This document shows positions 7,216-11,272 of a DNA stretch of 12,012 nucleotides, piece by piece. Origin of the DNA: Aadella sp043822885 (lineage in GTDB: Bacteria; Omnitrophota; Gorgyraeia; Tantalellales; Tantalellaceae); the NCBI GenBank assembly GCA_043822885.1, contig JBDRBI010000058.1, forward strand, positions 1-12,012. Reading direction: 5' to 3'. Within the stretch, counting starts at the first letter, position 1. The number at the start of each line of letters is the position of its first letter. A program made the position numbers and the translations under genes. The notes below the pieces were generated by a model, which had not been told where the DNA came from, did not search any database, and was given only the letters and a program-made list of their open reading frames with translations.

Positions 7216-7243
7216 AGTAAACAGTGAACAGTGAACAGTGGAC
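7216..7243 (+). repeat. Four tandem 7-bp units between the fumarase genes
   Basis: AGTAAAC, AGTGAAC, AGTGAAC and AGTGGAC follow each other exactly, beginning two bases after the alpha-subunit stop. They lie before the AGGAG of the beta subunit and create a spurious in-frame GTG at 7224. Confidence 0.8.
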
Positions 7244-7252
7244 GGAACTTTT

Positions 7253-7257
7253 AGGAG
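7253..7257 (+). promoter_or_regulatory. Ribosome binding site setting the start of fumarase beta
   Basis: AGGAG is 5 nt before ATG 7263. This favours the ATG over the upstream GTG at 7224, which lies inside the heptamer repeat and would put the ribosome binding site within the gene. Confidence 0.75.
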
Positions 7258-7262
7258 AAAAG

Positions 7263-7817
7263 ATGAGTGTGAAAAAGATAAGAACGCCTTTGGATCAAAA
7301 AACTATTCTAGCATTGAATGCCGGGGACGAGGTATTACTCTCAGGAACTATCTACACCGCGAGAGACCAGGCGCATCTGAGACTCAGTGAAATGATATCC
7401 AAAGGGGAGAAACTTCCGATAGATCCGGAGAACAAGATATTTTATTACTGCGGACCGGCGCCTTCCGGAGGGAATATAATAGGTTCATGCGGACCCACGA
7501 CTTCCGGGCGCATGGATCCTTTTACGAAAGAACTTTTAATTTTAGGATTAAAAGGTATGATAGGGAAGGGTTTGAGATCCCCCGAAATAAAAAAAGCGAT
7601 CAAAGAAAATAAAGCTGTGTATTTTCTCGCTCCGGGGGGAGCCGGAGCATATCTCAGCAAAAAGGTCAAGGCATGTGAATTGATAGGATTCGAAGACCTG
7701 GGTCCTGAAGCAATATATAAACTCGAGGTGGAAGATTTTCCGCTTATAGTAGGGATAGATAGTAAGGGCAGGGATCTGTATGAGAGATTTGGAGAGACCA
7801 TAGACTATAGAGGGTAG
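7263..7817 (+). CDS. Class I fumarate hydratase, beta subunit
   Basis: The 184-residue chain matches the C-terminal half of class I fumarases and pairs with the alpha subunit encoded just upstream. Visible motifs are SGTIYTARDQAH (27-38, including the conserved His38), YYCGPAPSG (about 61-69), CGPTTSGRMD (76-85) and KGMIGKG (97-103), all characteristic of the family. The start at ATG 7263 gives the usual length and a good Shine-Dalgarno. Together the two subunits make the hydro-lyase of the TCA cycle or of reductive fumarate metabolism. No other TCA-cycle gene is in view, so the direction of flux cannot be judged. As for alpha, a tartrate dehydratase is the alternative. Confidence 0.88.
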   Translation: MSVKKIRTPLDQKTILALNAGDEVLLSGTIYTARDQAHLRLSEMISKGEKLPIDPENKIFYYCGPAPSGGNIIGSCGPTTSGRMDPFTKELLILGLKGMIGKGLRSPEIKKAIKENKAVYFLAPGGAGAYLSKKVKACELIGFEDLGPEAIYKLEVEDFPLIVGIDSKGRDLYERFGETIDYRG

Positions 7818-7823
7818 AGGGAC

Positions 7824-7851
7824 AATGTGTAATGTGTTATGTGTAATGTGA
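7824..7851 (+). repeat. Four tandem 7-bp units (AATGTGT type)
   Basis: AATGTGT, AATGTGT, TATGTGT and AATGTGA run in sequence just after the fumarase beta gene. The unit is the reverse complement of the ACATTAC array at 11166-11186. Confidence 0.75.
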
Positions 7852-7867
7852 TGATGGAGAACGGGTT

Positions 7868-7904
7868 GCCCCCCGCTGCTCCCTTGAAAACATGTGGCGG
7901 GGGC
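7868..7904. repeat. GC-rich inverted repeat, possible remnant of the ATTGC-type element
   Basis: GCCCCCCGC (7868-7876) pairs with GCGGGGGC (7897-7904) with one bulge. The left part shares CCCCCGCTGCTCC with the repeat at 5385-5397. It has no T-run, so a terminator role is doubtful. Confidence 0.45.
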
Positions 7905-7923
7905 AGGCAGGGCACCGGTAAGT

Positions 7924-7944
7924 AGAAATGAGAAGTTAGAAATA
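7924..7944 (+). repeat. Three degenerate 7-bp units before rph
   Basis: AGAAATG, AGAAGTT and AGAAATA follow each other and run into the purine-rich Shine-Dalgarno region of rph. AGAAATGAGAA recurs as its reverse complement at about 11224-11234. Confidence 0.5.
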
Positions 7945-7961
7945 GAAAAGAGAGGGAGAAT

Positions 7962-8684
7962 ATGAGGAATGACGGCAGGTTAGCTAACGGTATGCGGGGG
8001 GTAAAGATAACCACGGCCTATATAAAATACGCTGAAGGATCATGCCTATTTGAGATAGGAAATACCAAGGTCATATGTACGGCCAGTGTTGAAGACGGAG
8101 TCCCCAGATTTTTAAAAGGTCAAGGAAAGGGGTGGATAACATCCGAATATGGAATGTTGCCCCGTTCATGCGGGACTAGGGTTCCAAGAGAATCATCAAA
8201 AGGGAAGAAAGGCGGAAGGACACACGAGGTTCAGCGTCTTATCGGCCGGGCCATGAGAGGGGTCGTAGATCTTGAGAAAGTGGGGGAGAAGACCATATGG
8301 ATGGATTGTGATGTCATACAAGCTGACGGTGGAACCCGGTGCGCCAGTATTACCGGAAGTTTTATAGCTTTGTGTTTTGCTCTGGATCATCTAAAGAAAA
8401 AAGGTATATTCGATCATATCCCGCTGAAACATATGATAGCGGCTATAAGTACGGGTATCGTTGACGGTAAAGTATATTTAGACCTGAATTATGAAGAAGA
8501 TTCCAAAGCTGAAGTCGACGCGAATATTGTTATGACGGATTCCGGCAAGCTTATTGAGATGCAGGCGACAGCCGAAGGAGAAGCGTTTACTAAAGAAGAG
8601 ATGGATAAAATGGTGGAACTGGCTGAGGAAGGGATAAACAAGCTTATAGACAAACAAAAAGAAGTTCTGAAAGGTATCCTTTGA
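7962..8684 (+). CDS. rph: Ribonuclease PH
   Basis: The 240-residue enzyme is a phosphorolytic 3'-to-5' exoribonuclease that trims the 3' ends of tRNA precursors, releasing nucleoside diphosphates. It acts as a ring-shaped hexamer in the cytoplasm. Hallmarks are RNDGR near the N-terminus, SEYGMLPR (61-68), the phosphate- and RNA-contacting GGRTHEVQRLIGRAMR (Arg86 and neighbours), DVIQADGGTR (117-126) and the acidic pair Asp180/Asp186 in EEDSKAEVD. The length is normal. The Shine-Dalgarno GAGGG/GGGAG sits just before the ATG. The stop overlaps the rdgB start by one nucleotide (TGATG), and rph-rdgB adjacency is common in bacteria. Confidence 0.96.
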   Translation: MRNDGRLANGMRGVKITTAYIKYAEGSCLFEIGNTKVICTASVEDGVPRFLKGQGKGWITSEYGMLPRSCGTRVPRESSKGKKGGRTHEVQRLIGRAMRGVVDLEKVGEKTIWMDCDVIQADGGTRCASITGSFIALCFALDHLKKKGIFDHIPLKHMIAAISTGIVDGKVYLDLNYEEDSKAEVDANIVMTDSGKLIEMQATAEGEAFTKEEMDKMVELAEEGINKLIDKQKEVLKGIL

Positions 8685-9283
8685 TGACCGATATATTGAT
8701 CGCCACTCATAATCAGAAAAAGAGAAAGGAATTGAACGCTTTATTAAAAAGGTTTTCGGGTATAAAAGTGTTGATATTGGATGATCTTGAGGTATCTACT
8801 CCCGTGATAGTTGAGGACGGTAAAACATTTAGACAAAATGCCGTAAAGAAAGCCGTGATCACTTCTAAATTTTTTAAAGGTCTGGTTCTGGCAGATGATT
8901 CGGGAATAGAAGTTGAGGCTCTGCACGGCAAACCGGGAGTACGTTCCGCGAGGTTTGCCAGAGTGAATGCTACGGATAAAGAGAACAATAAAAAGCTTTT
9001 GAAATTAATGGAAAAAGTCCCGGGAAAAGGGCGAAAAGGAAGATTTGTTTGTCATATAGCGCTTGCTTTAAAAGGAGAGTTATTAGAAAGTTTTGAAGGG
9101 ATCGTAAAAGGCACGATCTTATCCGCCTCAAGAGGGGATAACGGTTTCGGATATGATCCTATCTTTGTTCCGGATGGATATGAAAAGAGTTTCGCGGAGA
9201 TGGCAGTATCATACAAAAACAGAATAAGTCACAGAGCGTTAGCGCTTAAAAAACTAAAAGATACTCTTAAAAAACATATTTAA
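8684..9283 (+). CDS. rdgB: XTP/dITP pyrophosphatase (RdgB/HAM1 family)
   Basis: The 199-residue enzyme hydrolyses non-canonical purine triphosphates (dITP, XTP, ITP) to monophosphates and pyrophosphate, keeping them out of DNA and RNA. Motifs are IATHNQKKRKEL (6-17, nucleotide pocket), ADDSGIEVEAL with the catalytic Asp72, GKPGVRSARFA (82-92), GYDPIFVP and the C-terminal SHRALALKKL. The last motif has Ala where many family members have Gly (SHRGxA). I start it at ATG 8684, which overlaps the rph stop in TGATG and gives MTDILIATHN, instead of the TTG one codon earlier. It is translationally coupled to rph. About 110 nt without a gene follow before the tRNA cluster, and they contain the tRNA promoter. 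Confidence 0.95.
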   Translation: MTDILIATHNQKKRKELNALLKRFSGIKVLILDDLEVSTPVIVEDGKTFRQNAVKKAVITSKFFKGLVLADDSGIEVEALHGKPGVRSARFARVNATDKENNKKLLKLMEKVPGKGRKGRFVCHIALALKGELLESFEGIVKGTILSASRGDNGFGYDPIFVPDGYEKSFAEMAVSYKNRISHRALALKKLKDTLKKHI

Positions 9284-9344
9284 CCAAGATCTTGTACTAT
9301 CAAAGTCCGTCCGATGTAAAAACGAGATCTTAGCCAGTTTTATG

Positions 9345-9373
9345 TTGACGTAACAAAGATAAGTAAATAGAAT
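9345..9373 (+). promoter_or_regulatory. Strong promoter of the tRNA cluster
   Basis: TTGACG (9345-9350) and TAGAAT (9368-9373) are separated by exactly 17 nt; each differs from consensus at one base. Transcription would begin near 9380, about 15 nt before tRNA-His. Confidence 0.75.
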
Positions 9374-9394
9374 AGTAATTCGTTTGATCCTTGT

Positions 9395-9471
9395 GGTGGG
9401 CGTAGCTCAGTTGGTAGAGCACCTGACTGTGGCTCAGGTGGTCGTGGGTTCAAACCCCACCGCTCACCCCA
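9395..9471 (+). tRNA. tRNA-His (GTG)
   Basis: The cloverleaf is complete. The acceptor stem GTGGGCG (9396-9402) pairs with CGCTCAC (9461-9467) with one G-U pair; the D stem is GCTC/GAGC; the anticodon stem is CCTGA/TCAGG with loop CTGTGGC; the T stem is GTGGG/CCCAC with TTCAAAC. The anticodon is GTG at 9429-9431. The histidine-specific G-1 (9395) is encoded opposite C73 (9468), and CCA is encoded at 9469-9471. Confidence 0.96.
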
Positions 9472-9499
9472 GATTTTTTTTGAAAAGCAAAAAAATCTG
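9470..9499. other. T-rich/A-rich hairpin directly after tRNA-His
   Basis: CAGATTTTTTT (9470-9480) and AAAAAAATCTG (9489-9499) form an 11-bp stem that begins within the CCA end. It could be a processing signal or a weak terminator; it lacks a T-run after the stem on the + strand. tRNA-Arg is followed by a similar structure. Confidence 0.45.
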
Positions 9500-9531
9500 A
9501 GAATAGAAAATTGAAAGTATTGCTTTACGAT

Positions 9532-9609
9532 CGGGAAGTGGCGCAGTCTGGCTAGCGTACCTGCTTTGGGAGCAGGGGGCCGTGGGTTCGAATCCCACCT
9601 TCCCGACCA
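9532..9609 (+). tRNA. tRNA-Pro (TGG)
   Basis: The acceptor stem CGGGAAG (9532-9538) pairs with CTTCCCG (9599-9605). The anticodon stem is CCTGC/GCAGG with loop TTTGGGA and anticodon TGG at 9567-9569. The T arm is GTGGG-TTCGAAT-CCCAC. A73 is at 9606 and CCA is encoded at 9607-9609. Confidence 0.96.
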
Positions 9610-9614
9610 TTCTG

Positions 9615-9652
9615 CTTCGCCCTTAGGTAAATGGATAGCTGGTAGGGCTACG
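9615..9652. repeat. Degenerate CTTCGCC...GGCTACG element between tRNA-Pro and tRNA-Leu
   Basis: The segment is bounded by CTTCGCC (9615-9621) and GGGCTACG (9645-9652), which are imperfect inverted repeats. The same bounding words delimit the copies at 9764-9798 and 9977-10011, though the centre differs. Confidence 0.4.
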
Positions 9653-9678
9653 CAGGAATTGGTAACAAAGAATTTTGT

Positions 9679-9761
9679 GCGGATGTGGCGGAATGGCAGA
9701 CGCGCTAGCCTTAGGAGCTAGTGGTTTTACCGTGGGGGTTCGAGTCCCTTCATCCGCACCA
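9679..9761 (+). tRNA. tRNA-Leu (TAG)
   Basis: The acceptor stem GCGGATG (9679-9685) pairs perfectly with CATCCGC (9751-9757). The anticodon stem CTAGC/GCTAG encloses CTTAGGA, anticodon TAG at 9712-9714. The long class II variable arm (9722-9733) forms GGT-TTT-ACC. The T stem GGGGG/CCCTT contains two G-U pairs. A73 and encoded CCA end at 9761. Confidence 0.95.
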
Positions 9762-9830
9762 GCCTTCGCCAACCTATTTGTATATTATTCGGCTACGGCT
9801 GGCTTCGCCATTAAAGAAAAGGCGAAGGCT
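9761..9830. repeat. Inverted repeat and first copy of 35-bp repeat after tRNA-Leu
   Basis: AGCCTTCGCC (9761-9770) and GGCGAAGGCT (9821-9830) are a perfect 10-bp inverted repeat starting on the final A of the tRNA CCA. Within it, 9764-9798 is a copy of the 35-bp repeat found twice more at 9941-10011 (CTTCGCC, then ACCTATTTGTATATTATT, then CGGCTACGG). A degenerate inverted copy follows at about 9837-9870. Confidence 0.6.
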
Positions 9831-9921
9831 GTCCTTCGAAGCTGAATAGAATATAATGAATTAGCGAAGGAAGACAATATAAGCCTTTATGTAGGGACGA
9901 GAAAGATCGAAGTTTTATAAC

Positions 9922-9935
9922 GTGCGCCCGTAGCT
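9922..9935 (+). pseudogene. Orphan 5' end of a tRNA-Arg
   Basis: GTGCGCCCGTAGCT here is identical to 10104-10117, which is the first base pairs and start of the D stem of tRNA-Arg plus two bases upstream. After these 14 nt the match ends and repeat sequence begins, so only a fragment is present. Confidence 0.6.
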
Positions 9936-9940
9936 TCCAC

Positions 9941-10011
9941 CTTCGCCGAACTATTTGTATGTTATTTGGCTTCCGCCTACGCCAAACTATTTGTATGTTA
10001 TTTGGCTACGG
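9941..10011 (+). repeat. Two tandem copies of a 35-bp repeat, period 36 bp
   Basis: Copies at 9941-9975 and 9977-10011 share the core AACTATTTGTATGTTATTT exactly. Flanking words vary slightly (CTTCGCCG / CTACGCCA at the left, GGCTTCCG / GGCTACGG at the right). Each copy can form a small hairpin (GCCAAA/TTTGGC). One further copy is at 9764-9798. Confidence 0.75.
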
Positions 10012-10044
10012 AGGACAAGACGGAGGACAAGACGGCGGACAAGT
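10009..10044 (+). repeat. Three tandem 12-bp units
   Basis: CGGAGGACAAGA occurs twice (10009-10032) followed by CGGCGGACAAGT (10033-10044). The array overlaps the end of the preceding 35-bp repeat and lies upstream of tRNA-Arg. Confidence 0.8.
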
Positions 10045-10105
10045 CTGGTTTGTAACGGGGCTTTGTAAAGTGTGTTTGTAGTATTTTGAATAGTTATTGT
10101 GTTGT

Positions 10106-10182
10106 GCGCCCGTAGCTCAGTTGGATAGAGCATCTGCCTTCTAAGCCGAGGGTCACAGGTTCGAATCCTGTCGGGCGTACCA
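10106..10182 (+). tRNA. tRNA-Arg (TCT)
   Basis: The acceptor stem GCGCCCG (10106-10112) pairs with CGGGCGT (10172-10178), ending in a G-U pair. The D stem is GCTC/GAGC. The anticodon loop CTTCTAA (10138-10144) carries TCT at 10140-10142. The T arm is ACAGG-TTCGAAT-CCTGT. A73 and CCA end at 10182. The anticodon stem TCTGC/GCCGA has a T-C mismatch at its third pair (10135 and 10147). Confidence 0.93.
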
Positions 10183-10204
10183 TTTTTTGTTTCACAAAAA
10201 ATGG
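10180..10204. other. Hairpin overlapping the CCA end of tRNA-Arg
   Basis: CCATTTTTTGT (10180-10190) and ACAAAAAATGG (10194-10204) form a perfect 11-bp stem with a TTC loop. Like the structure after tRNA-His, it begins in the CCA end. It lies just before the clear terminator that follows. Confidence 0.5.
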
Positions 10205-10205
10205 C

Positions 10206-10255
10206 AAAAAAATAGGGACAGTCCAAAGCGAACGCGGATTGTCCCTATTTTTTTT
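10206..10255 (+). terminator. Strong intrinsic terminator of the tRNA cluster
   Basis: The arm AAAAAAATAGGGACAGTCC (10206-10224) pairs with 10236-10254 over 19 bp with one G-U pair, around the loop AAAGCGAACGC. The stem ends in a run of eight T (10248-10255). Because of the A/T symmetry it could work in both directions. The core GGGACAGTCC also resembles the GGGGACA words of the element at 4190-4351. Confidence 0.8.
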
Positions 10256-10267
10256 ATGTCTCCGCTC

Positions 10268-10303
10268 AAATAGTGCGGGAAAATAAATTCTCCCGCACTA
10301 TTT
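10268..10303. terminator. Second terminator-like hairpin
   Basis: AAATAGTGCGGGA (10268-10280) and TCCCGCACTATTT (10291-10303) form a perfect 13-bp stem with a 10-nt loop. Four T end the structure on the + strand. Confidence 0.55.
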
Positions 10304-10323
10304 TCGCTACGACATTACGCCCT

Positions 10324-10361
10324 CCAGGACTCCTGCGTCGTCCGCCTTGGCGGACTCCTGG
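10324..10361. repeat. Nested inverted repeat with GTCCGCC palindrome
   Basis: GTCCGCC-TT-GGCGGAC (10340-10355) is a perfect hairpin. It is enclosed by CCAGGA (10324-10329) and TCCTGG (10356-10361). Confidence 0.55.
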
Positions 10362-10402
10362 TTGTCCTGTCGGTAGAGAGCAAAGACTGATGAAAAAAAA
10401 GA

Positions 10403-10424
10403 CTATCCTTTGGATAGCTTTTTT
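10403..10424 (+). terminator. Third terminator-like hairpin
   Basis: CTATCC-TTT-GGATAG (10403-10417) is followed by C and six T (10419-10424) and preceded by a run of A that can extend the stem. It has the form of a small intrinsic terminator, though no gene clearly ends before it. Confidence 0.45.
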
Positions 10425-10444
10425 GTTTCAGTTGTTTTACTCCT

Positions 10445-10537
10445 TCGCAATGACGGAAAGTTGTCATTGCGAGCGCAGCGACGAAGTCCGCCGAAGCCAA
10501 GTACTATAAAGAAGATTGGCGAAGGTGGAAGCAATCC
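10445..10537. repeat. ATTGC-type dispersed palindromic repeat, copy 2
   Basis: TCGCAATGAC (10445-10454) pairs with GTCATTGCGA (10463-10472). The sequence then continues GCGCAGCGACGAAG and ends in GGAAGCAATCCC. It parallels the copy at 5351-5429. GGCGAAGGTGGAAGC (10518-10532) is the exact reverse complement of 9933-9947. The rest of 10538-10592 shows nothing I recognise. Confidence 0.65.
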
Positions 10538-10592
10538 CCGGACTGTTTAACTTTCAAGCCATTTAACCGCTATGATAGGAAAATAAATTTCA

Positions 10593-10621
10593 TTGTAGAT
10601 GAAAGACGAAAAGACTATAAT
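10593..10621 (+). promoter_or_regulatory. Promoter upstream of response regulator
   Basis: TATAAT (10616-10621) is perfect; the -35 TTGTAG (10593-10598) matches at its first three bases with 17-nt spacing. Transcription would begin near 10628, about 95 nt before the regulator ATG. Confidence 0.5.
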
Positions 10622-10631
10622 CATGTTAGGA

Positions 10632-10715
10632 ATGTGTTTGAATACTAGCGCGATATTAAATGAGTTTATAAAAGCGTACGCAGTCCGGCATAATATTCAA
10701 ACCTACGAGGAGTGA
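10632..10715 (+). CDS. Possible 27-codon leader ORF before the response regulator
   Basis: An ATG at 10632 (or in-frame at 10623) opens a frame that ends at TGA 10713-10715, 6 nt before the response regulator start, and its last two codons form the regulator's Shine-Dalgarno. The peptide would begin MCLNTSAILNEF. It starts about 10 nt after a perfect -10 box and has no Shine-Dalgarno of its own. I do not recognise it; a chance ORF of this size is quite possible. Confidence 0.2.
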   Translation: MCLNTSAILNEFIKAYAVRHNIQTYEE

Positions 10716-10721
10716 ATAAAG

Positions 10722-11105
10722 ATGGAAAAGAAAAGGATATTGATCATTGATGATGAAGAGAATTTTACGCGAATGGTGAAAATAAATCTTGAGTTGACTG
10801 ACAGATATGAAGTTTATACGGAGAATGAAAGTTCAAAGGGTCTTGCTTCCGCCAAGTGGATCAAACCGGATCTGATTTTATTAGACATTATAATGTCGGA
10901 TACGGAAGGAAGCGAAGTGGCCGCTCAAATAAAGAATGATGTTGATGTCAAGAATATCCCGATCGTGTTTTTAACCGCGGTTGTAAGAAAAGAAGAGATA
11001 GATCAACACAGAAAGGCTATAGGAGGGCATCTTTTTATAGCTAAACCGGCAAGTACAAAAGAAATAATTGATATCATTGAGAAAGTTCTCGGTCCGCACG
11101 ATTAA
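10722..11105 (+). CDS. Stand-alone receiver-domain response regulator
   Basis: The 127-residue protein is a single CheY-like receiver domain with no output domain. The acidic pocket is Asp10/Asp11 in IIDDEEN, the phospho-acceptor Asp55 in LILLDIIM, the switch Thr85 in VFLTAVV and the conserved Lys108 in AKPAS. It would accept a phosphoryl group from a histidine kinase and act by protein-protein contact, as CheY or Spo0F do. No kinase is next to it, so the partner is unknown. The start is ATG 10722 after GAGGAG (10707-10712). It is bounded by repeat-rich DNA on both sides and stands alone as a transcription unit. Confidence 0.92.
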   Translation: MEKKRILIIDDEENFTRMVKINLELTDRYEVYTENESSKGLASAKWIKPDLILLDIIMSDTEGSEVAAQIKNDVDVKNIPIVFLTAVVRKEEIDQHRKAIGGHLFIAKPASTKEIIDIIEKVLGPHD

Positions 11106-11135
11106 GCAGAATATAGAACGTTACTCTTTTATTAA

Positions 11136-11162
11136 ATGTGTTATGCAAAATGCGTAACACAT
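11136..11162. other. Hairpin downstream of the response regulator
   Basis: ATGTGTTATGC (11136-11146) pairs with GCGTAACACAT (11152-11162) over 11 bp with one T-G pair and loop AAAAT. It lacks a following T-run, and the arms resemble the neighbouring ACATTAC/TGTAATG heptamers, so it may be repeat-derived and not a terminator. Confidence 0.5.
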
Positions 11163-11165
11163 CCC

Positions 11166-11218
11166 ACATTACACATTACACATTACACACCGTCCTTCGT
11201 CCCTCGTCCCTCTCCCTT
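11166..11218 (+). repeat. Two adjacent heptamer arrays
   Basis: ACATTAC occurs three times (11166-11186). After ACAC come CGTCCTT, CGTCCCT, CGTCCCT and CTCCCTT (11191-11218), again at 7-bp spacing. The reverse complement of this stretch resembles 7812-7851 in the order of its words (GAGGGAC, then TGTAATG units). Confidence 0.75.
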
Positions 11219-11237
11219 CTTTTTTCTCATTTCTATC

Positions 11238-11266
11238 TTCCAATAGTCGTGTAAATCTTTTATAAT
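11238..11266 (+). promoter_or_regulatory. Leaderless-type promoter of the radical SAM gene
   Basis: A perfect TATAAT (11261-11266) ends 6 nt before the ATG at 11273. The -35 (TTCCAA, 17-nt spacing) is weak. No Shine-Dalgarno fits between, so the transcript would begin at or very near the start codon. Confidence 0.55.
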
Positions 11267-11272
11267 GGGCTC

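Noticed and set aside
7224..7262. GTG start of fumarase beta within the heptamer array
   Set aside because: Repeat-encoded residues would precede the normal N-terminus, and AGGAG clearly serves ATG 7263.
9941..10011. CRISPR-like repeats with a 36-bp period
   Set aside because: The copies are contiguous, with only one base between them and no spacers, and no cas gene is near.
9987..10226. 79-codon frame on the - strand containing DRIRTCDPRLRR
   Set aside because: It is the antisense of tRNA-Arg plus flanking repeats; this peptide is a well-known false translation of tRNA genes.
10273..10509. 78-codon + strand frame with MKKKTILWIAFLF and HCERSDEVRRSQ
   Set aside because: It runs through two terminator-like hairpins and the ATTGC-type repeat, whose translation gives the familiar spurious CERSDEV string. 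The apparent signal peptide comes from the A-rich/T-rich hairpin.
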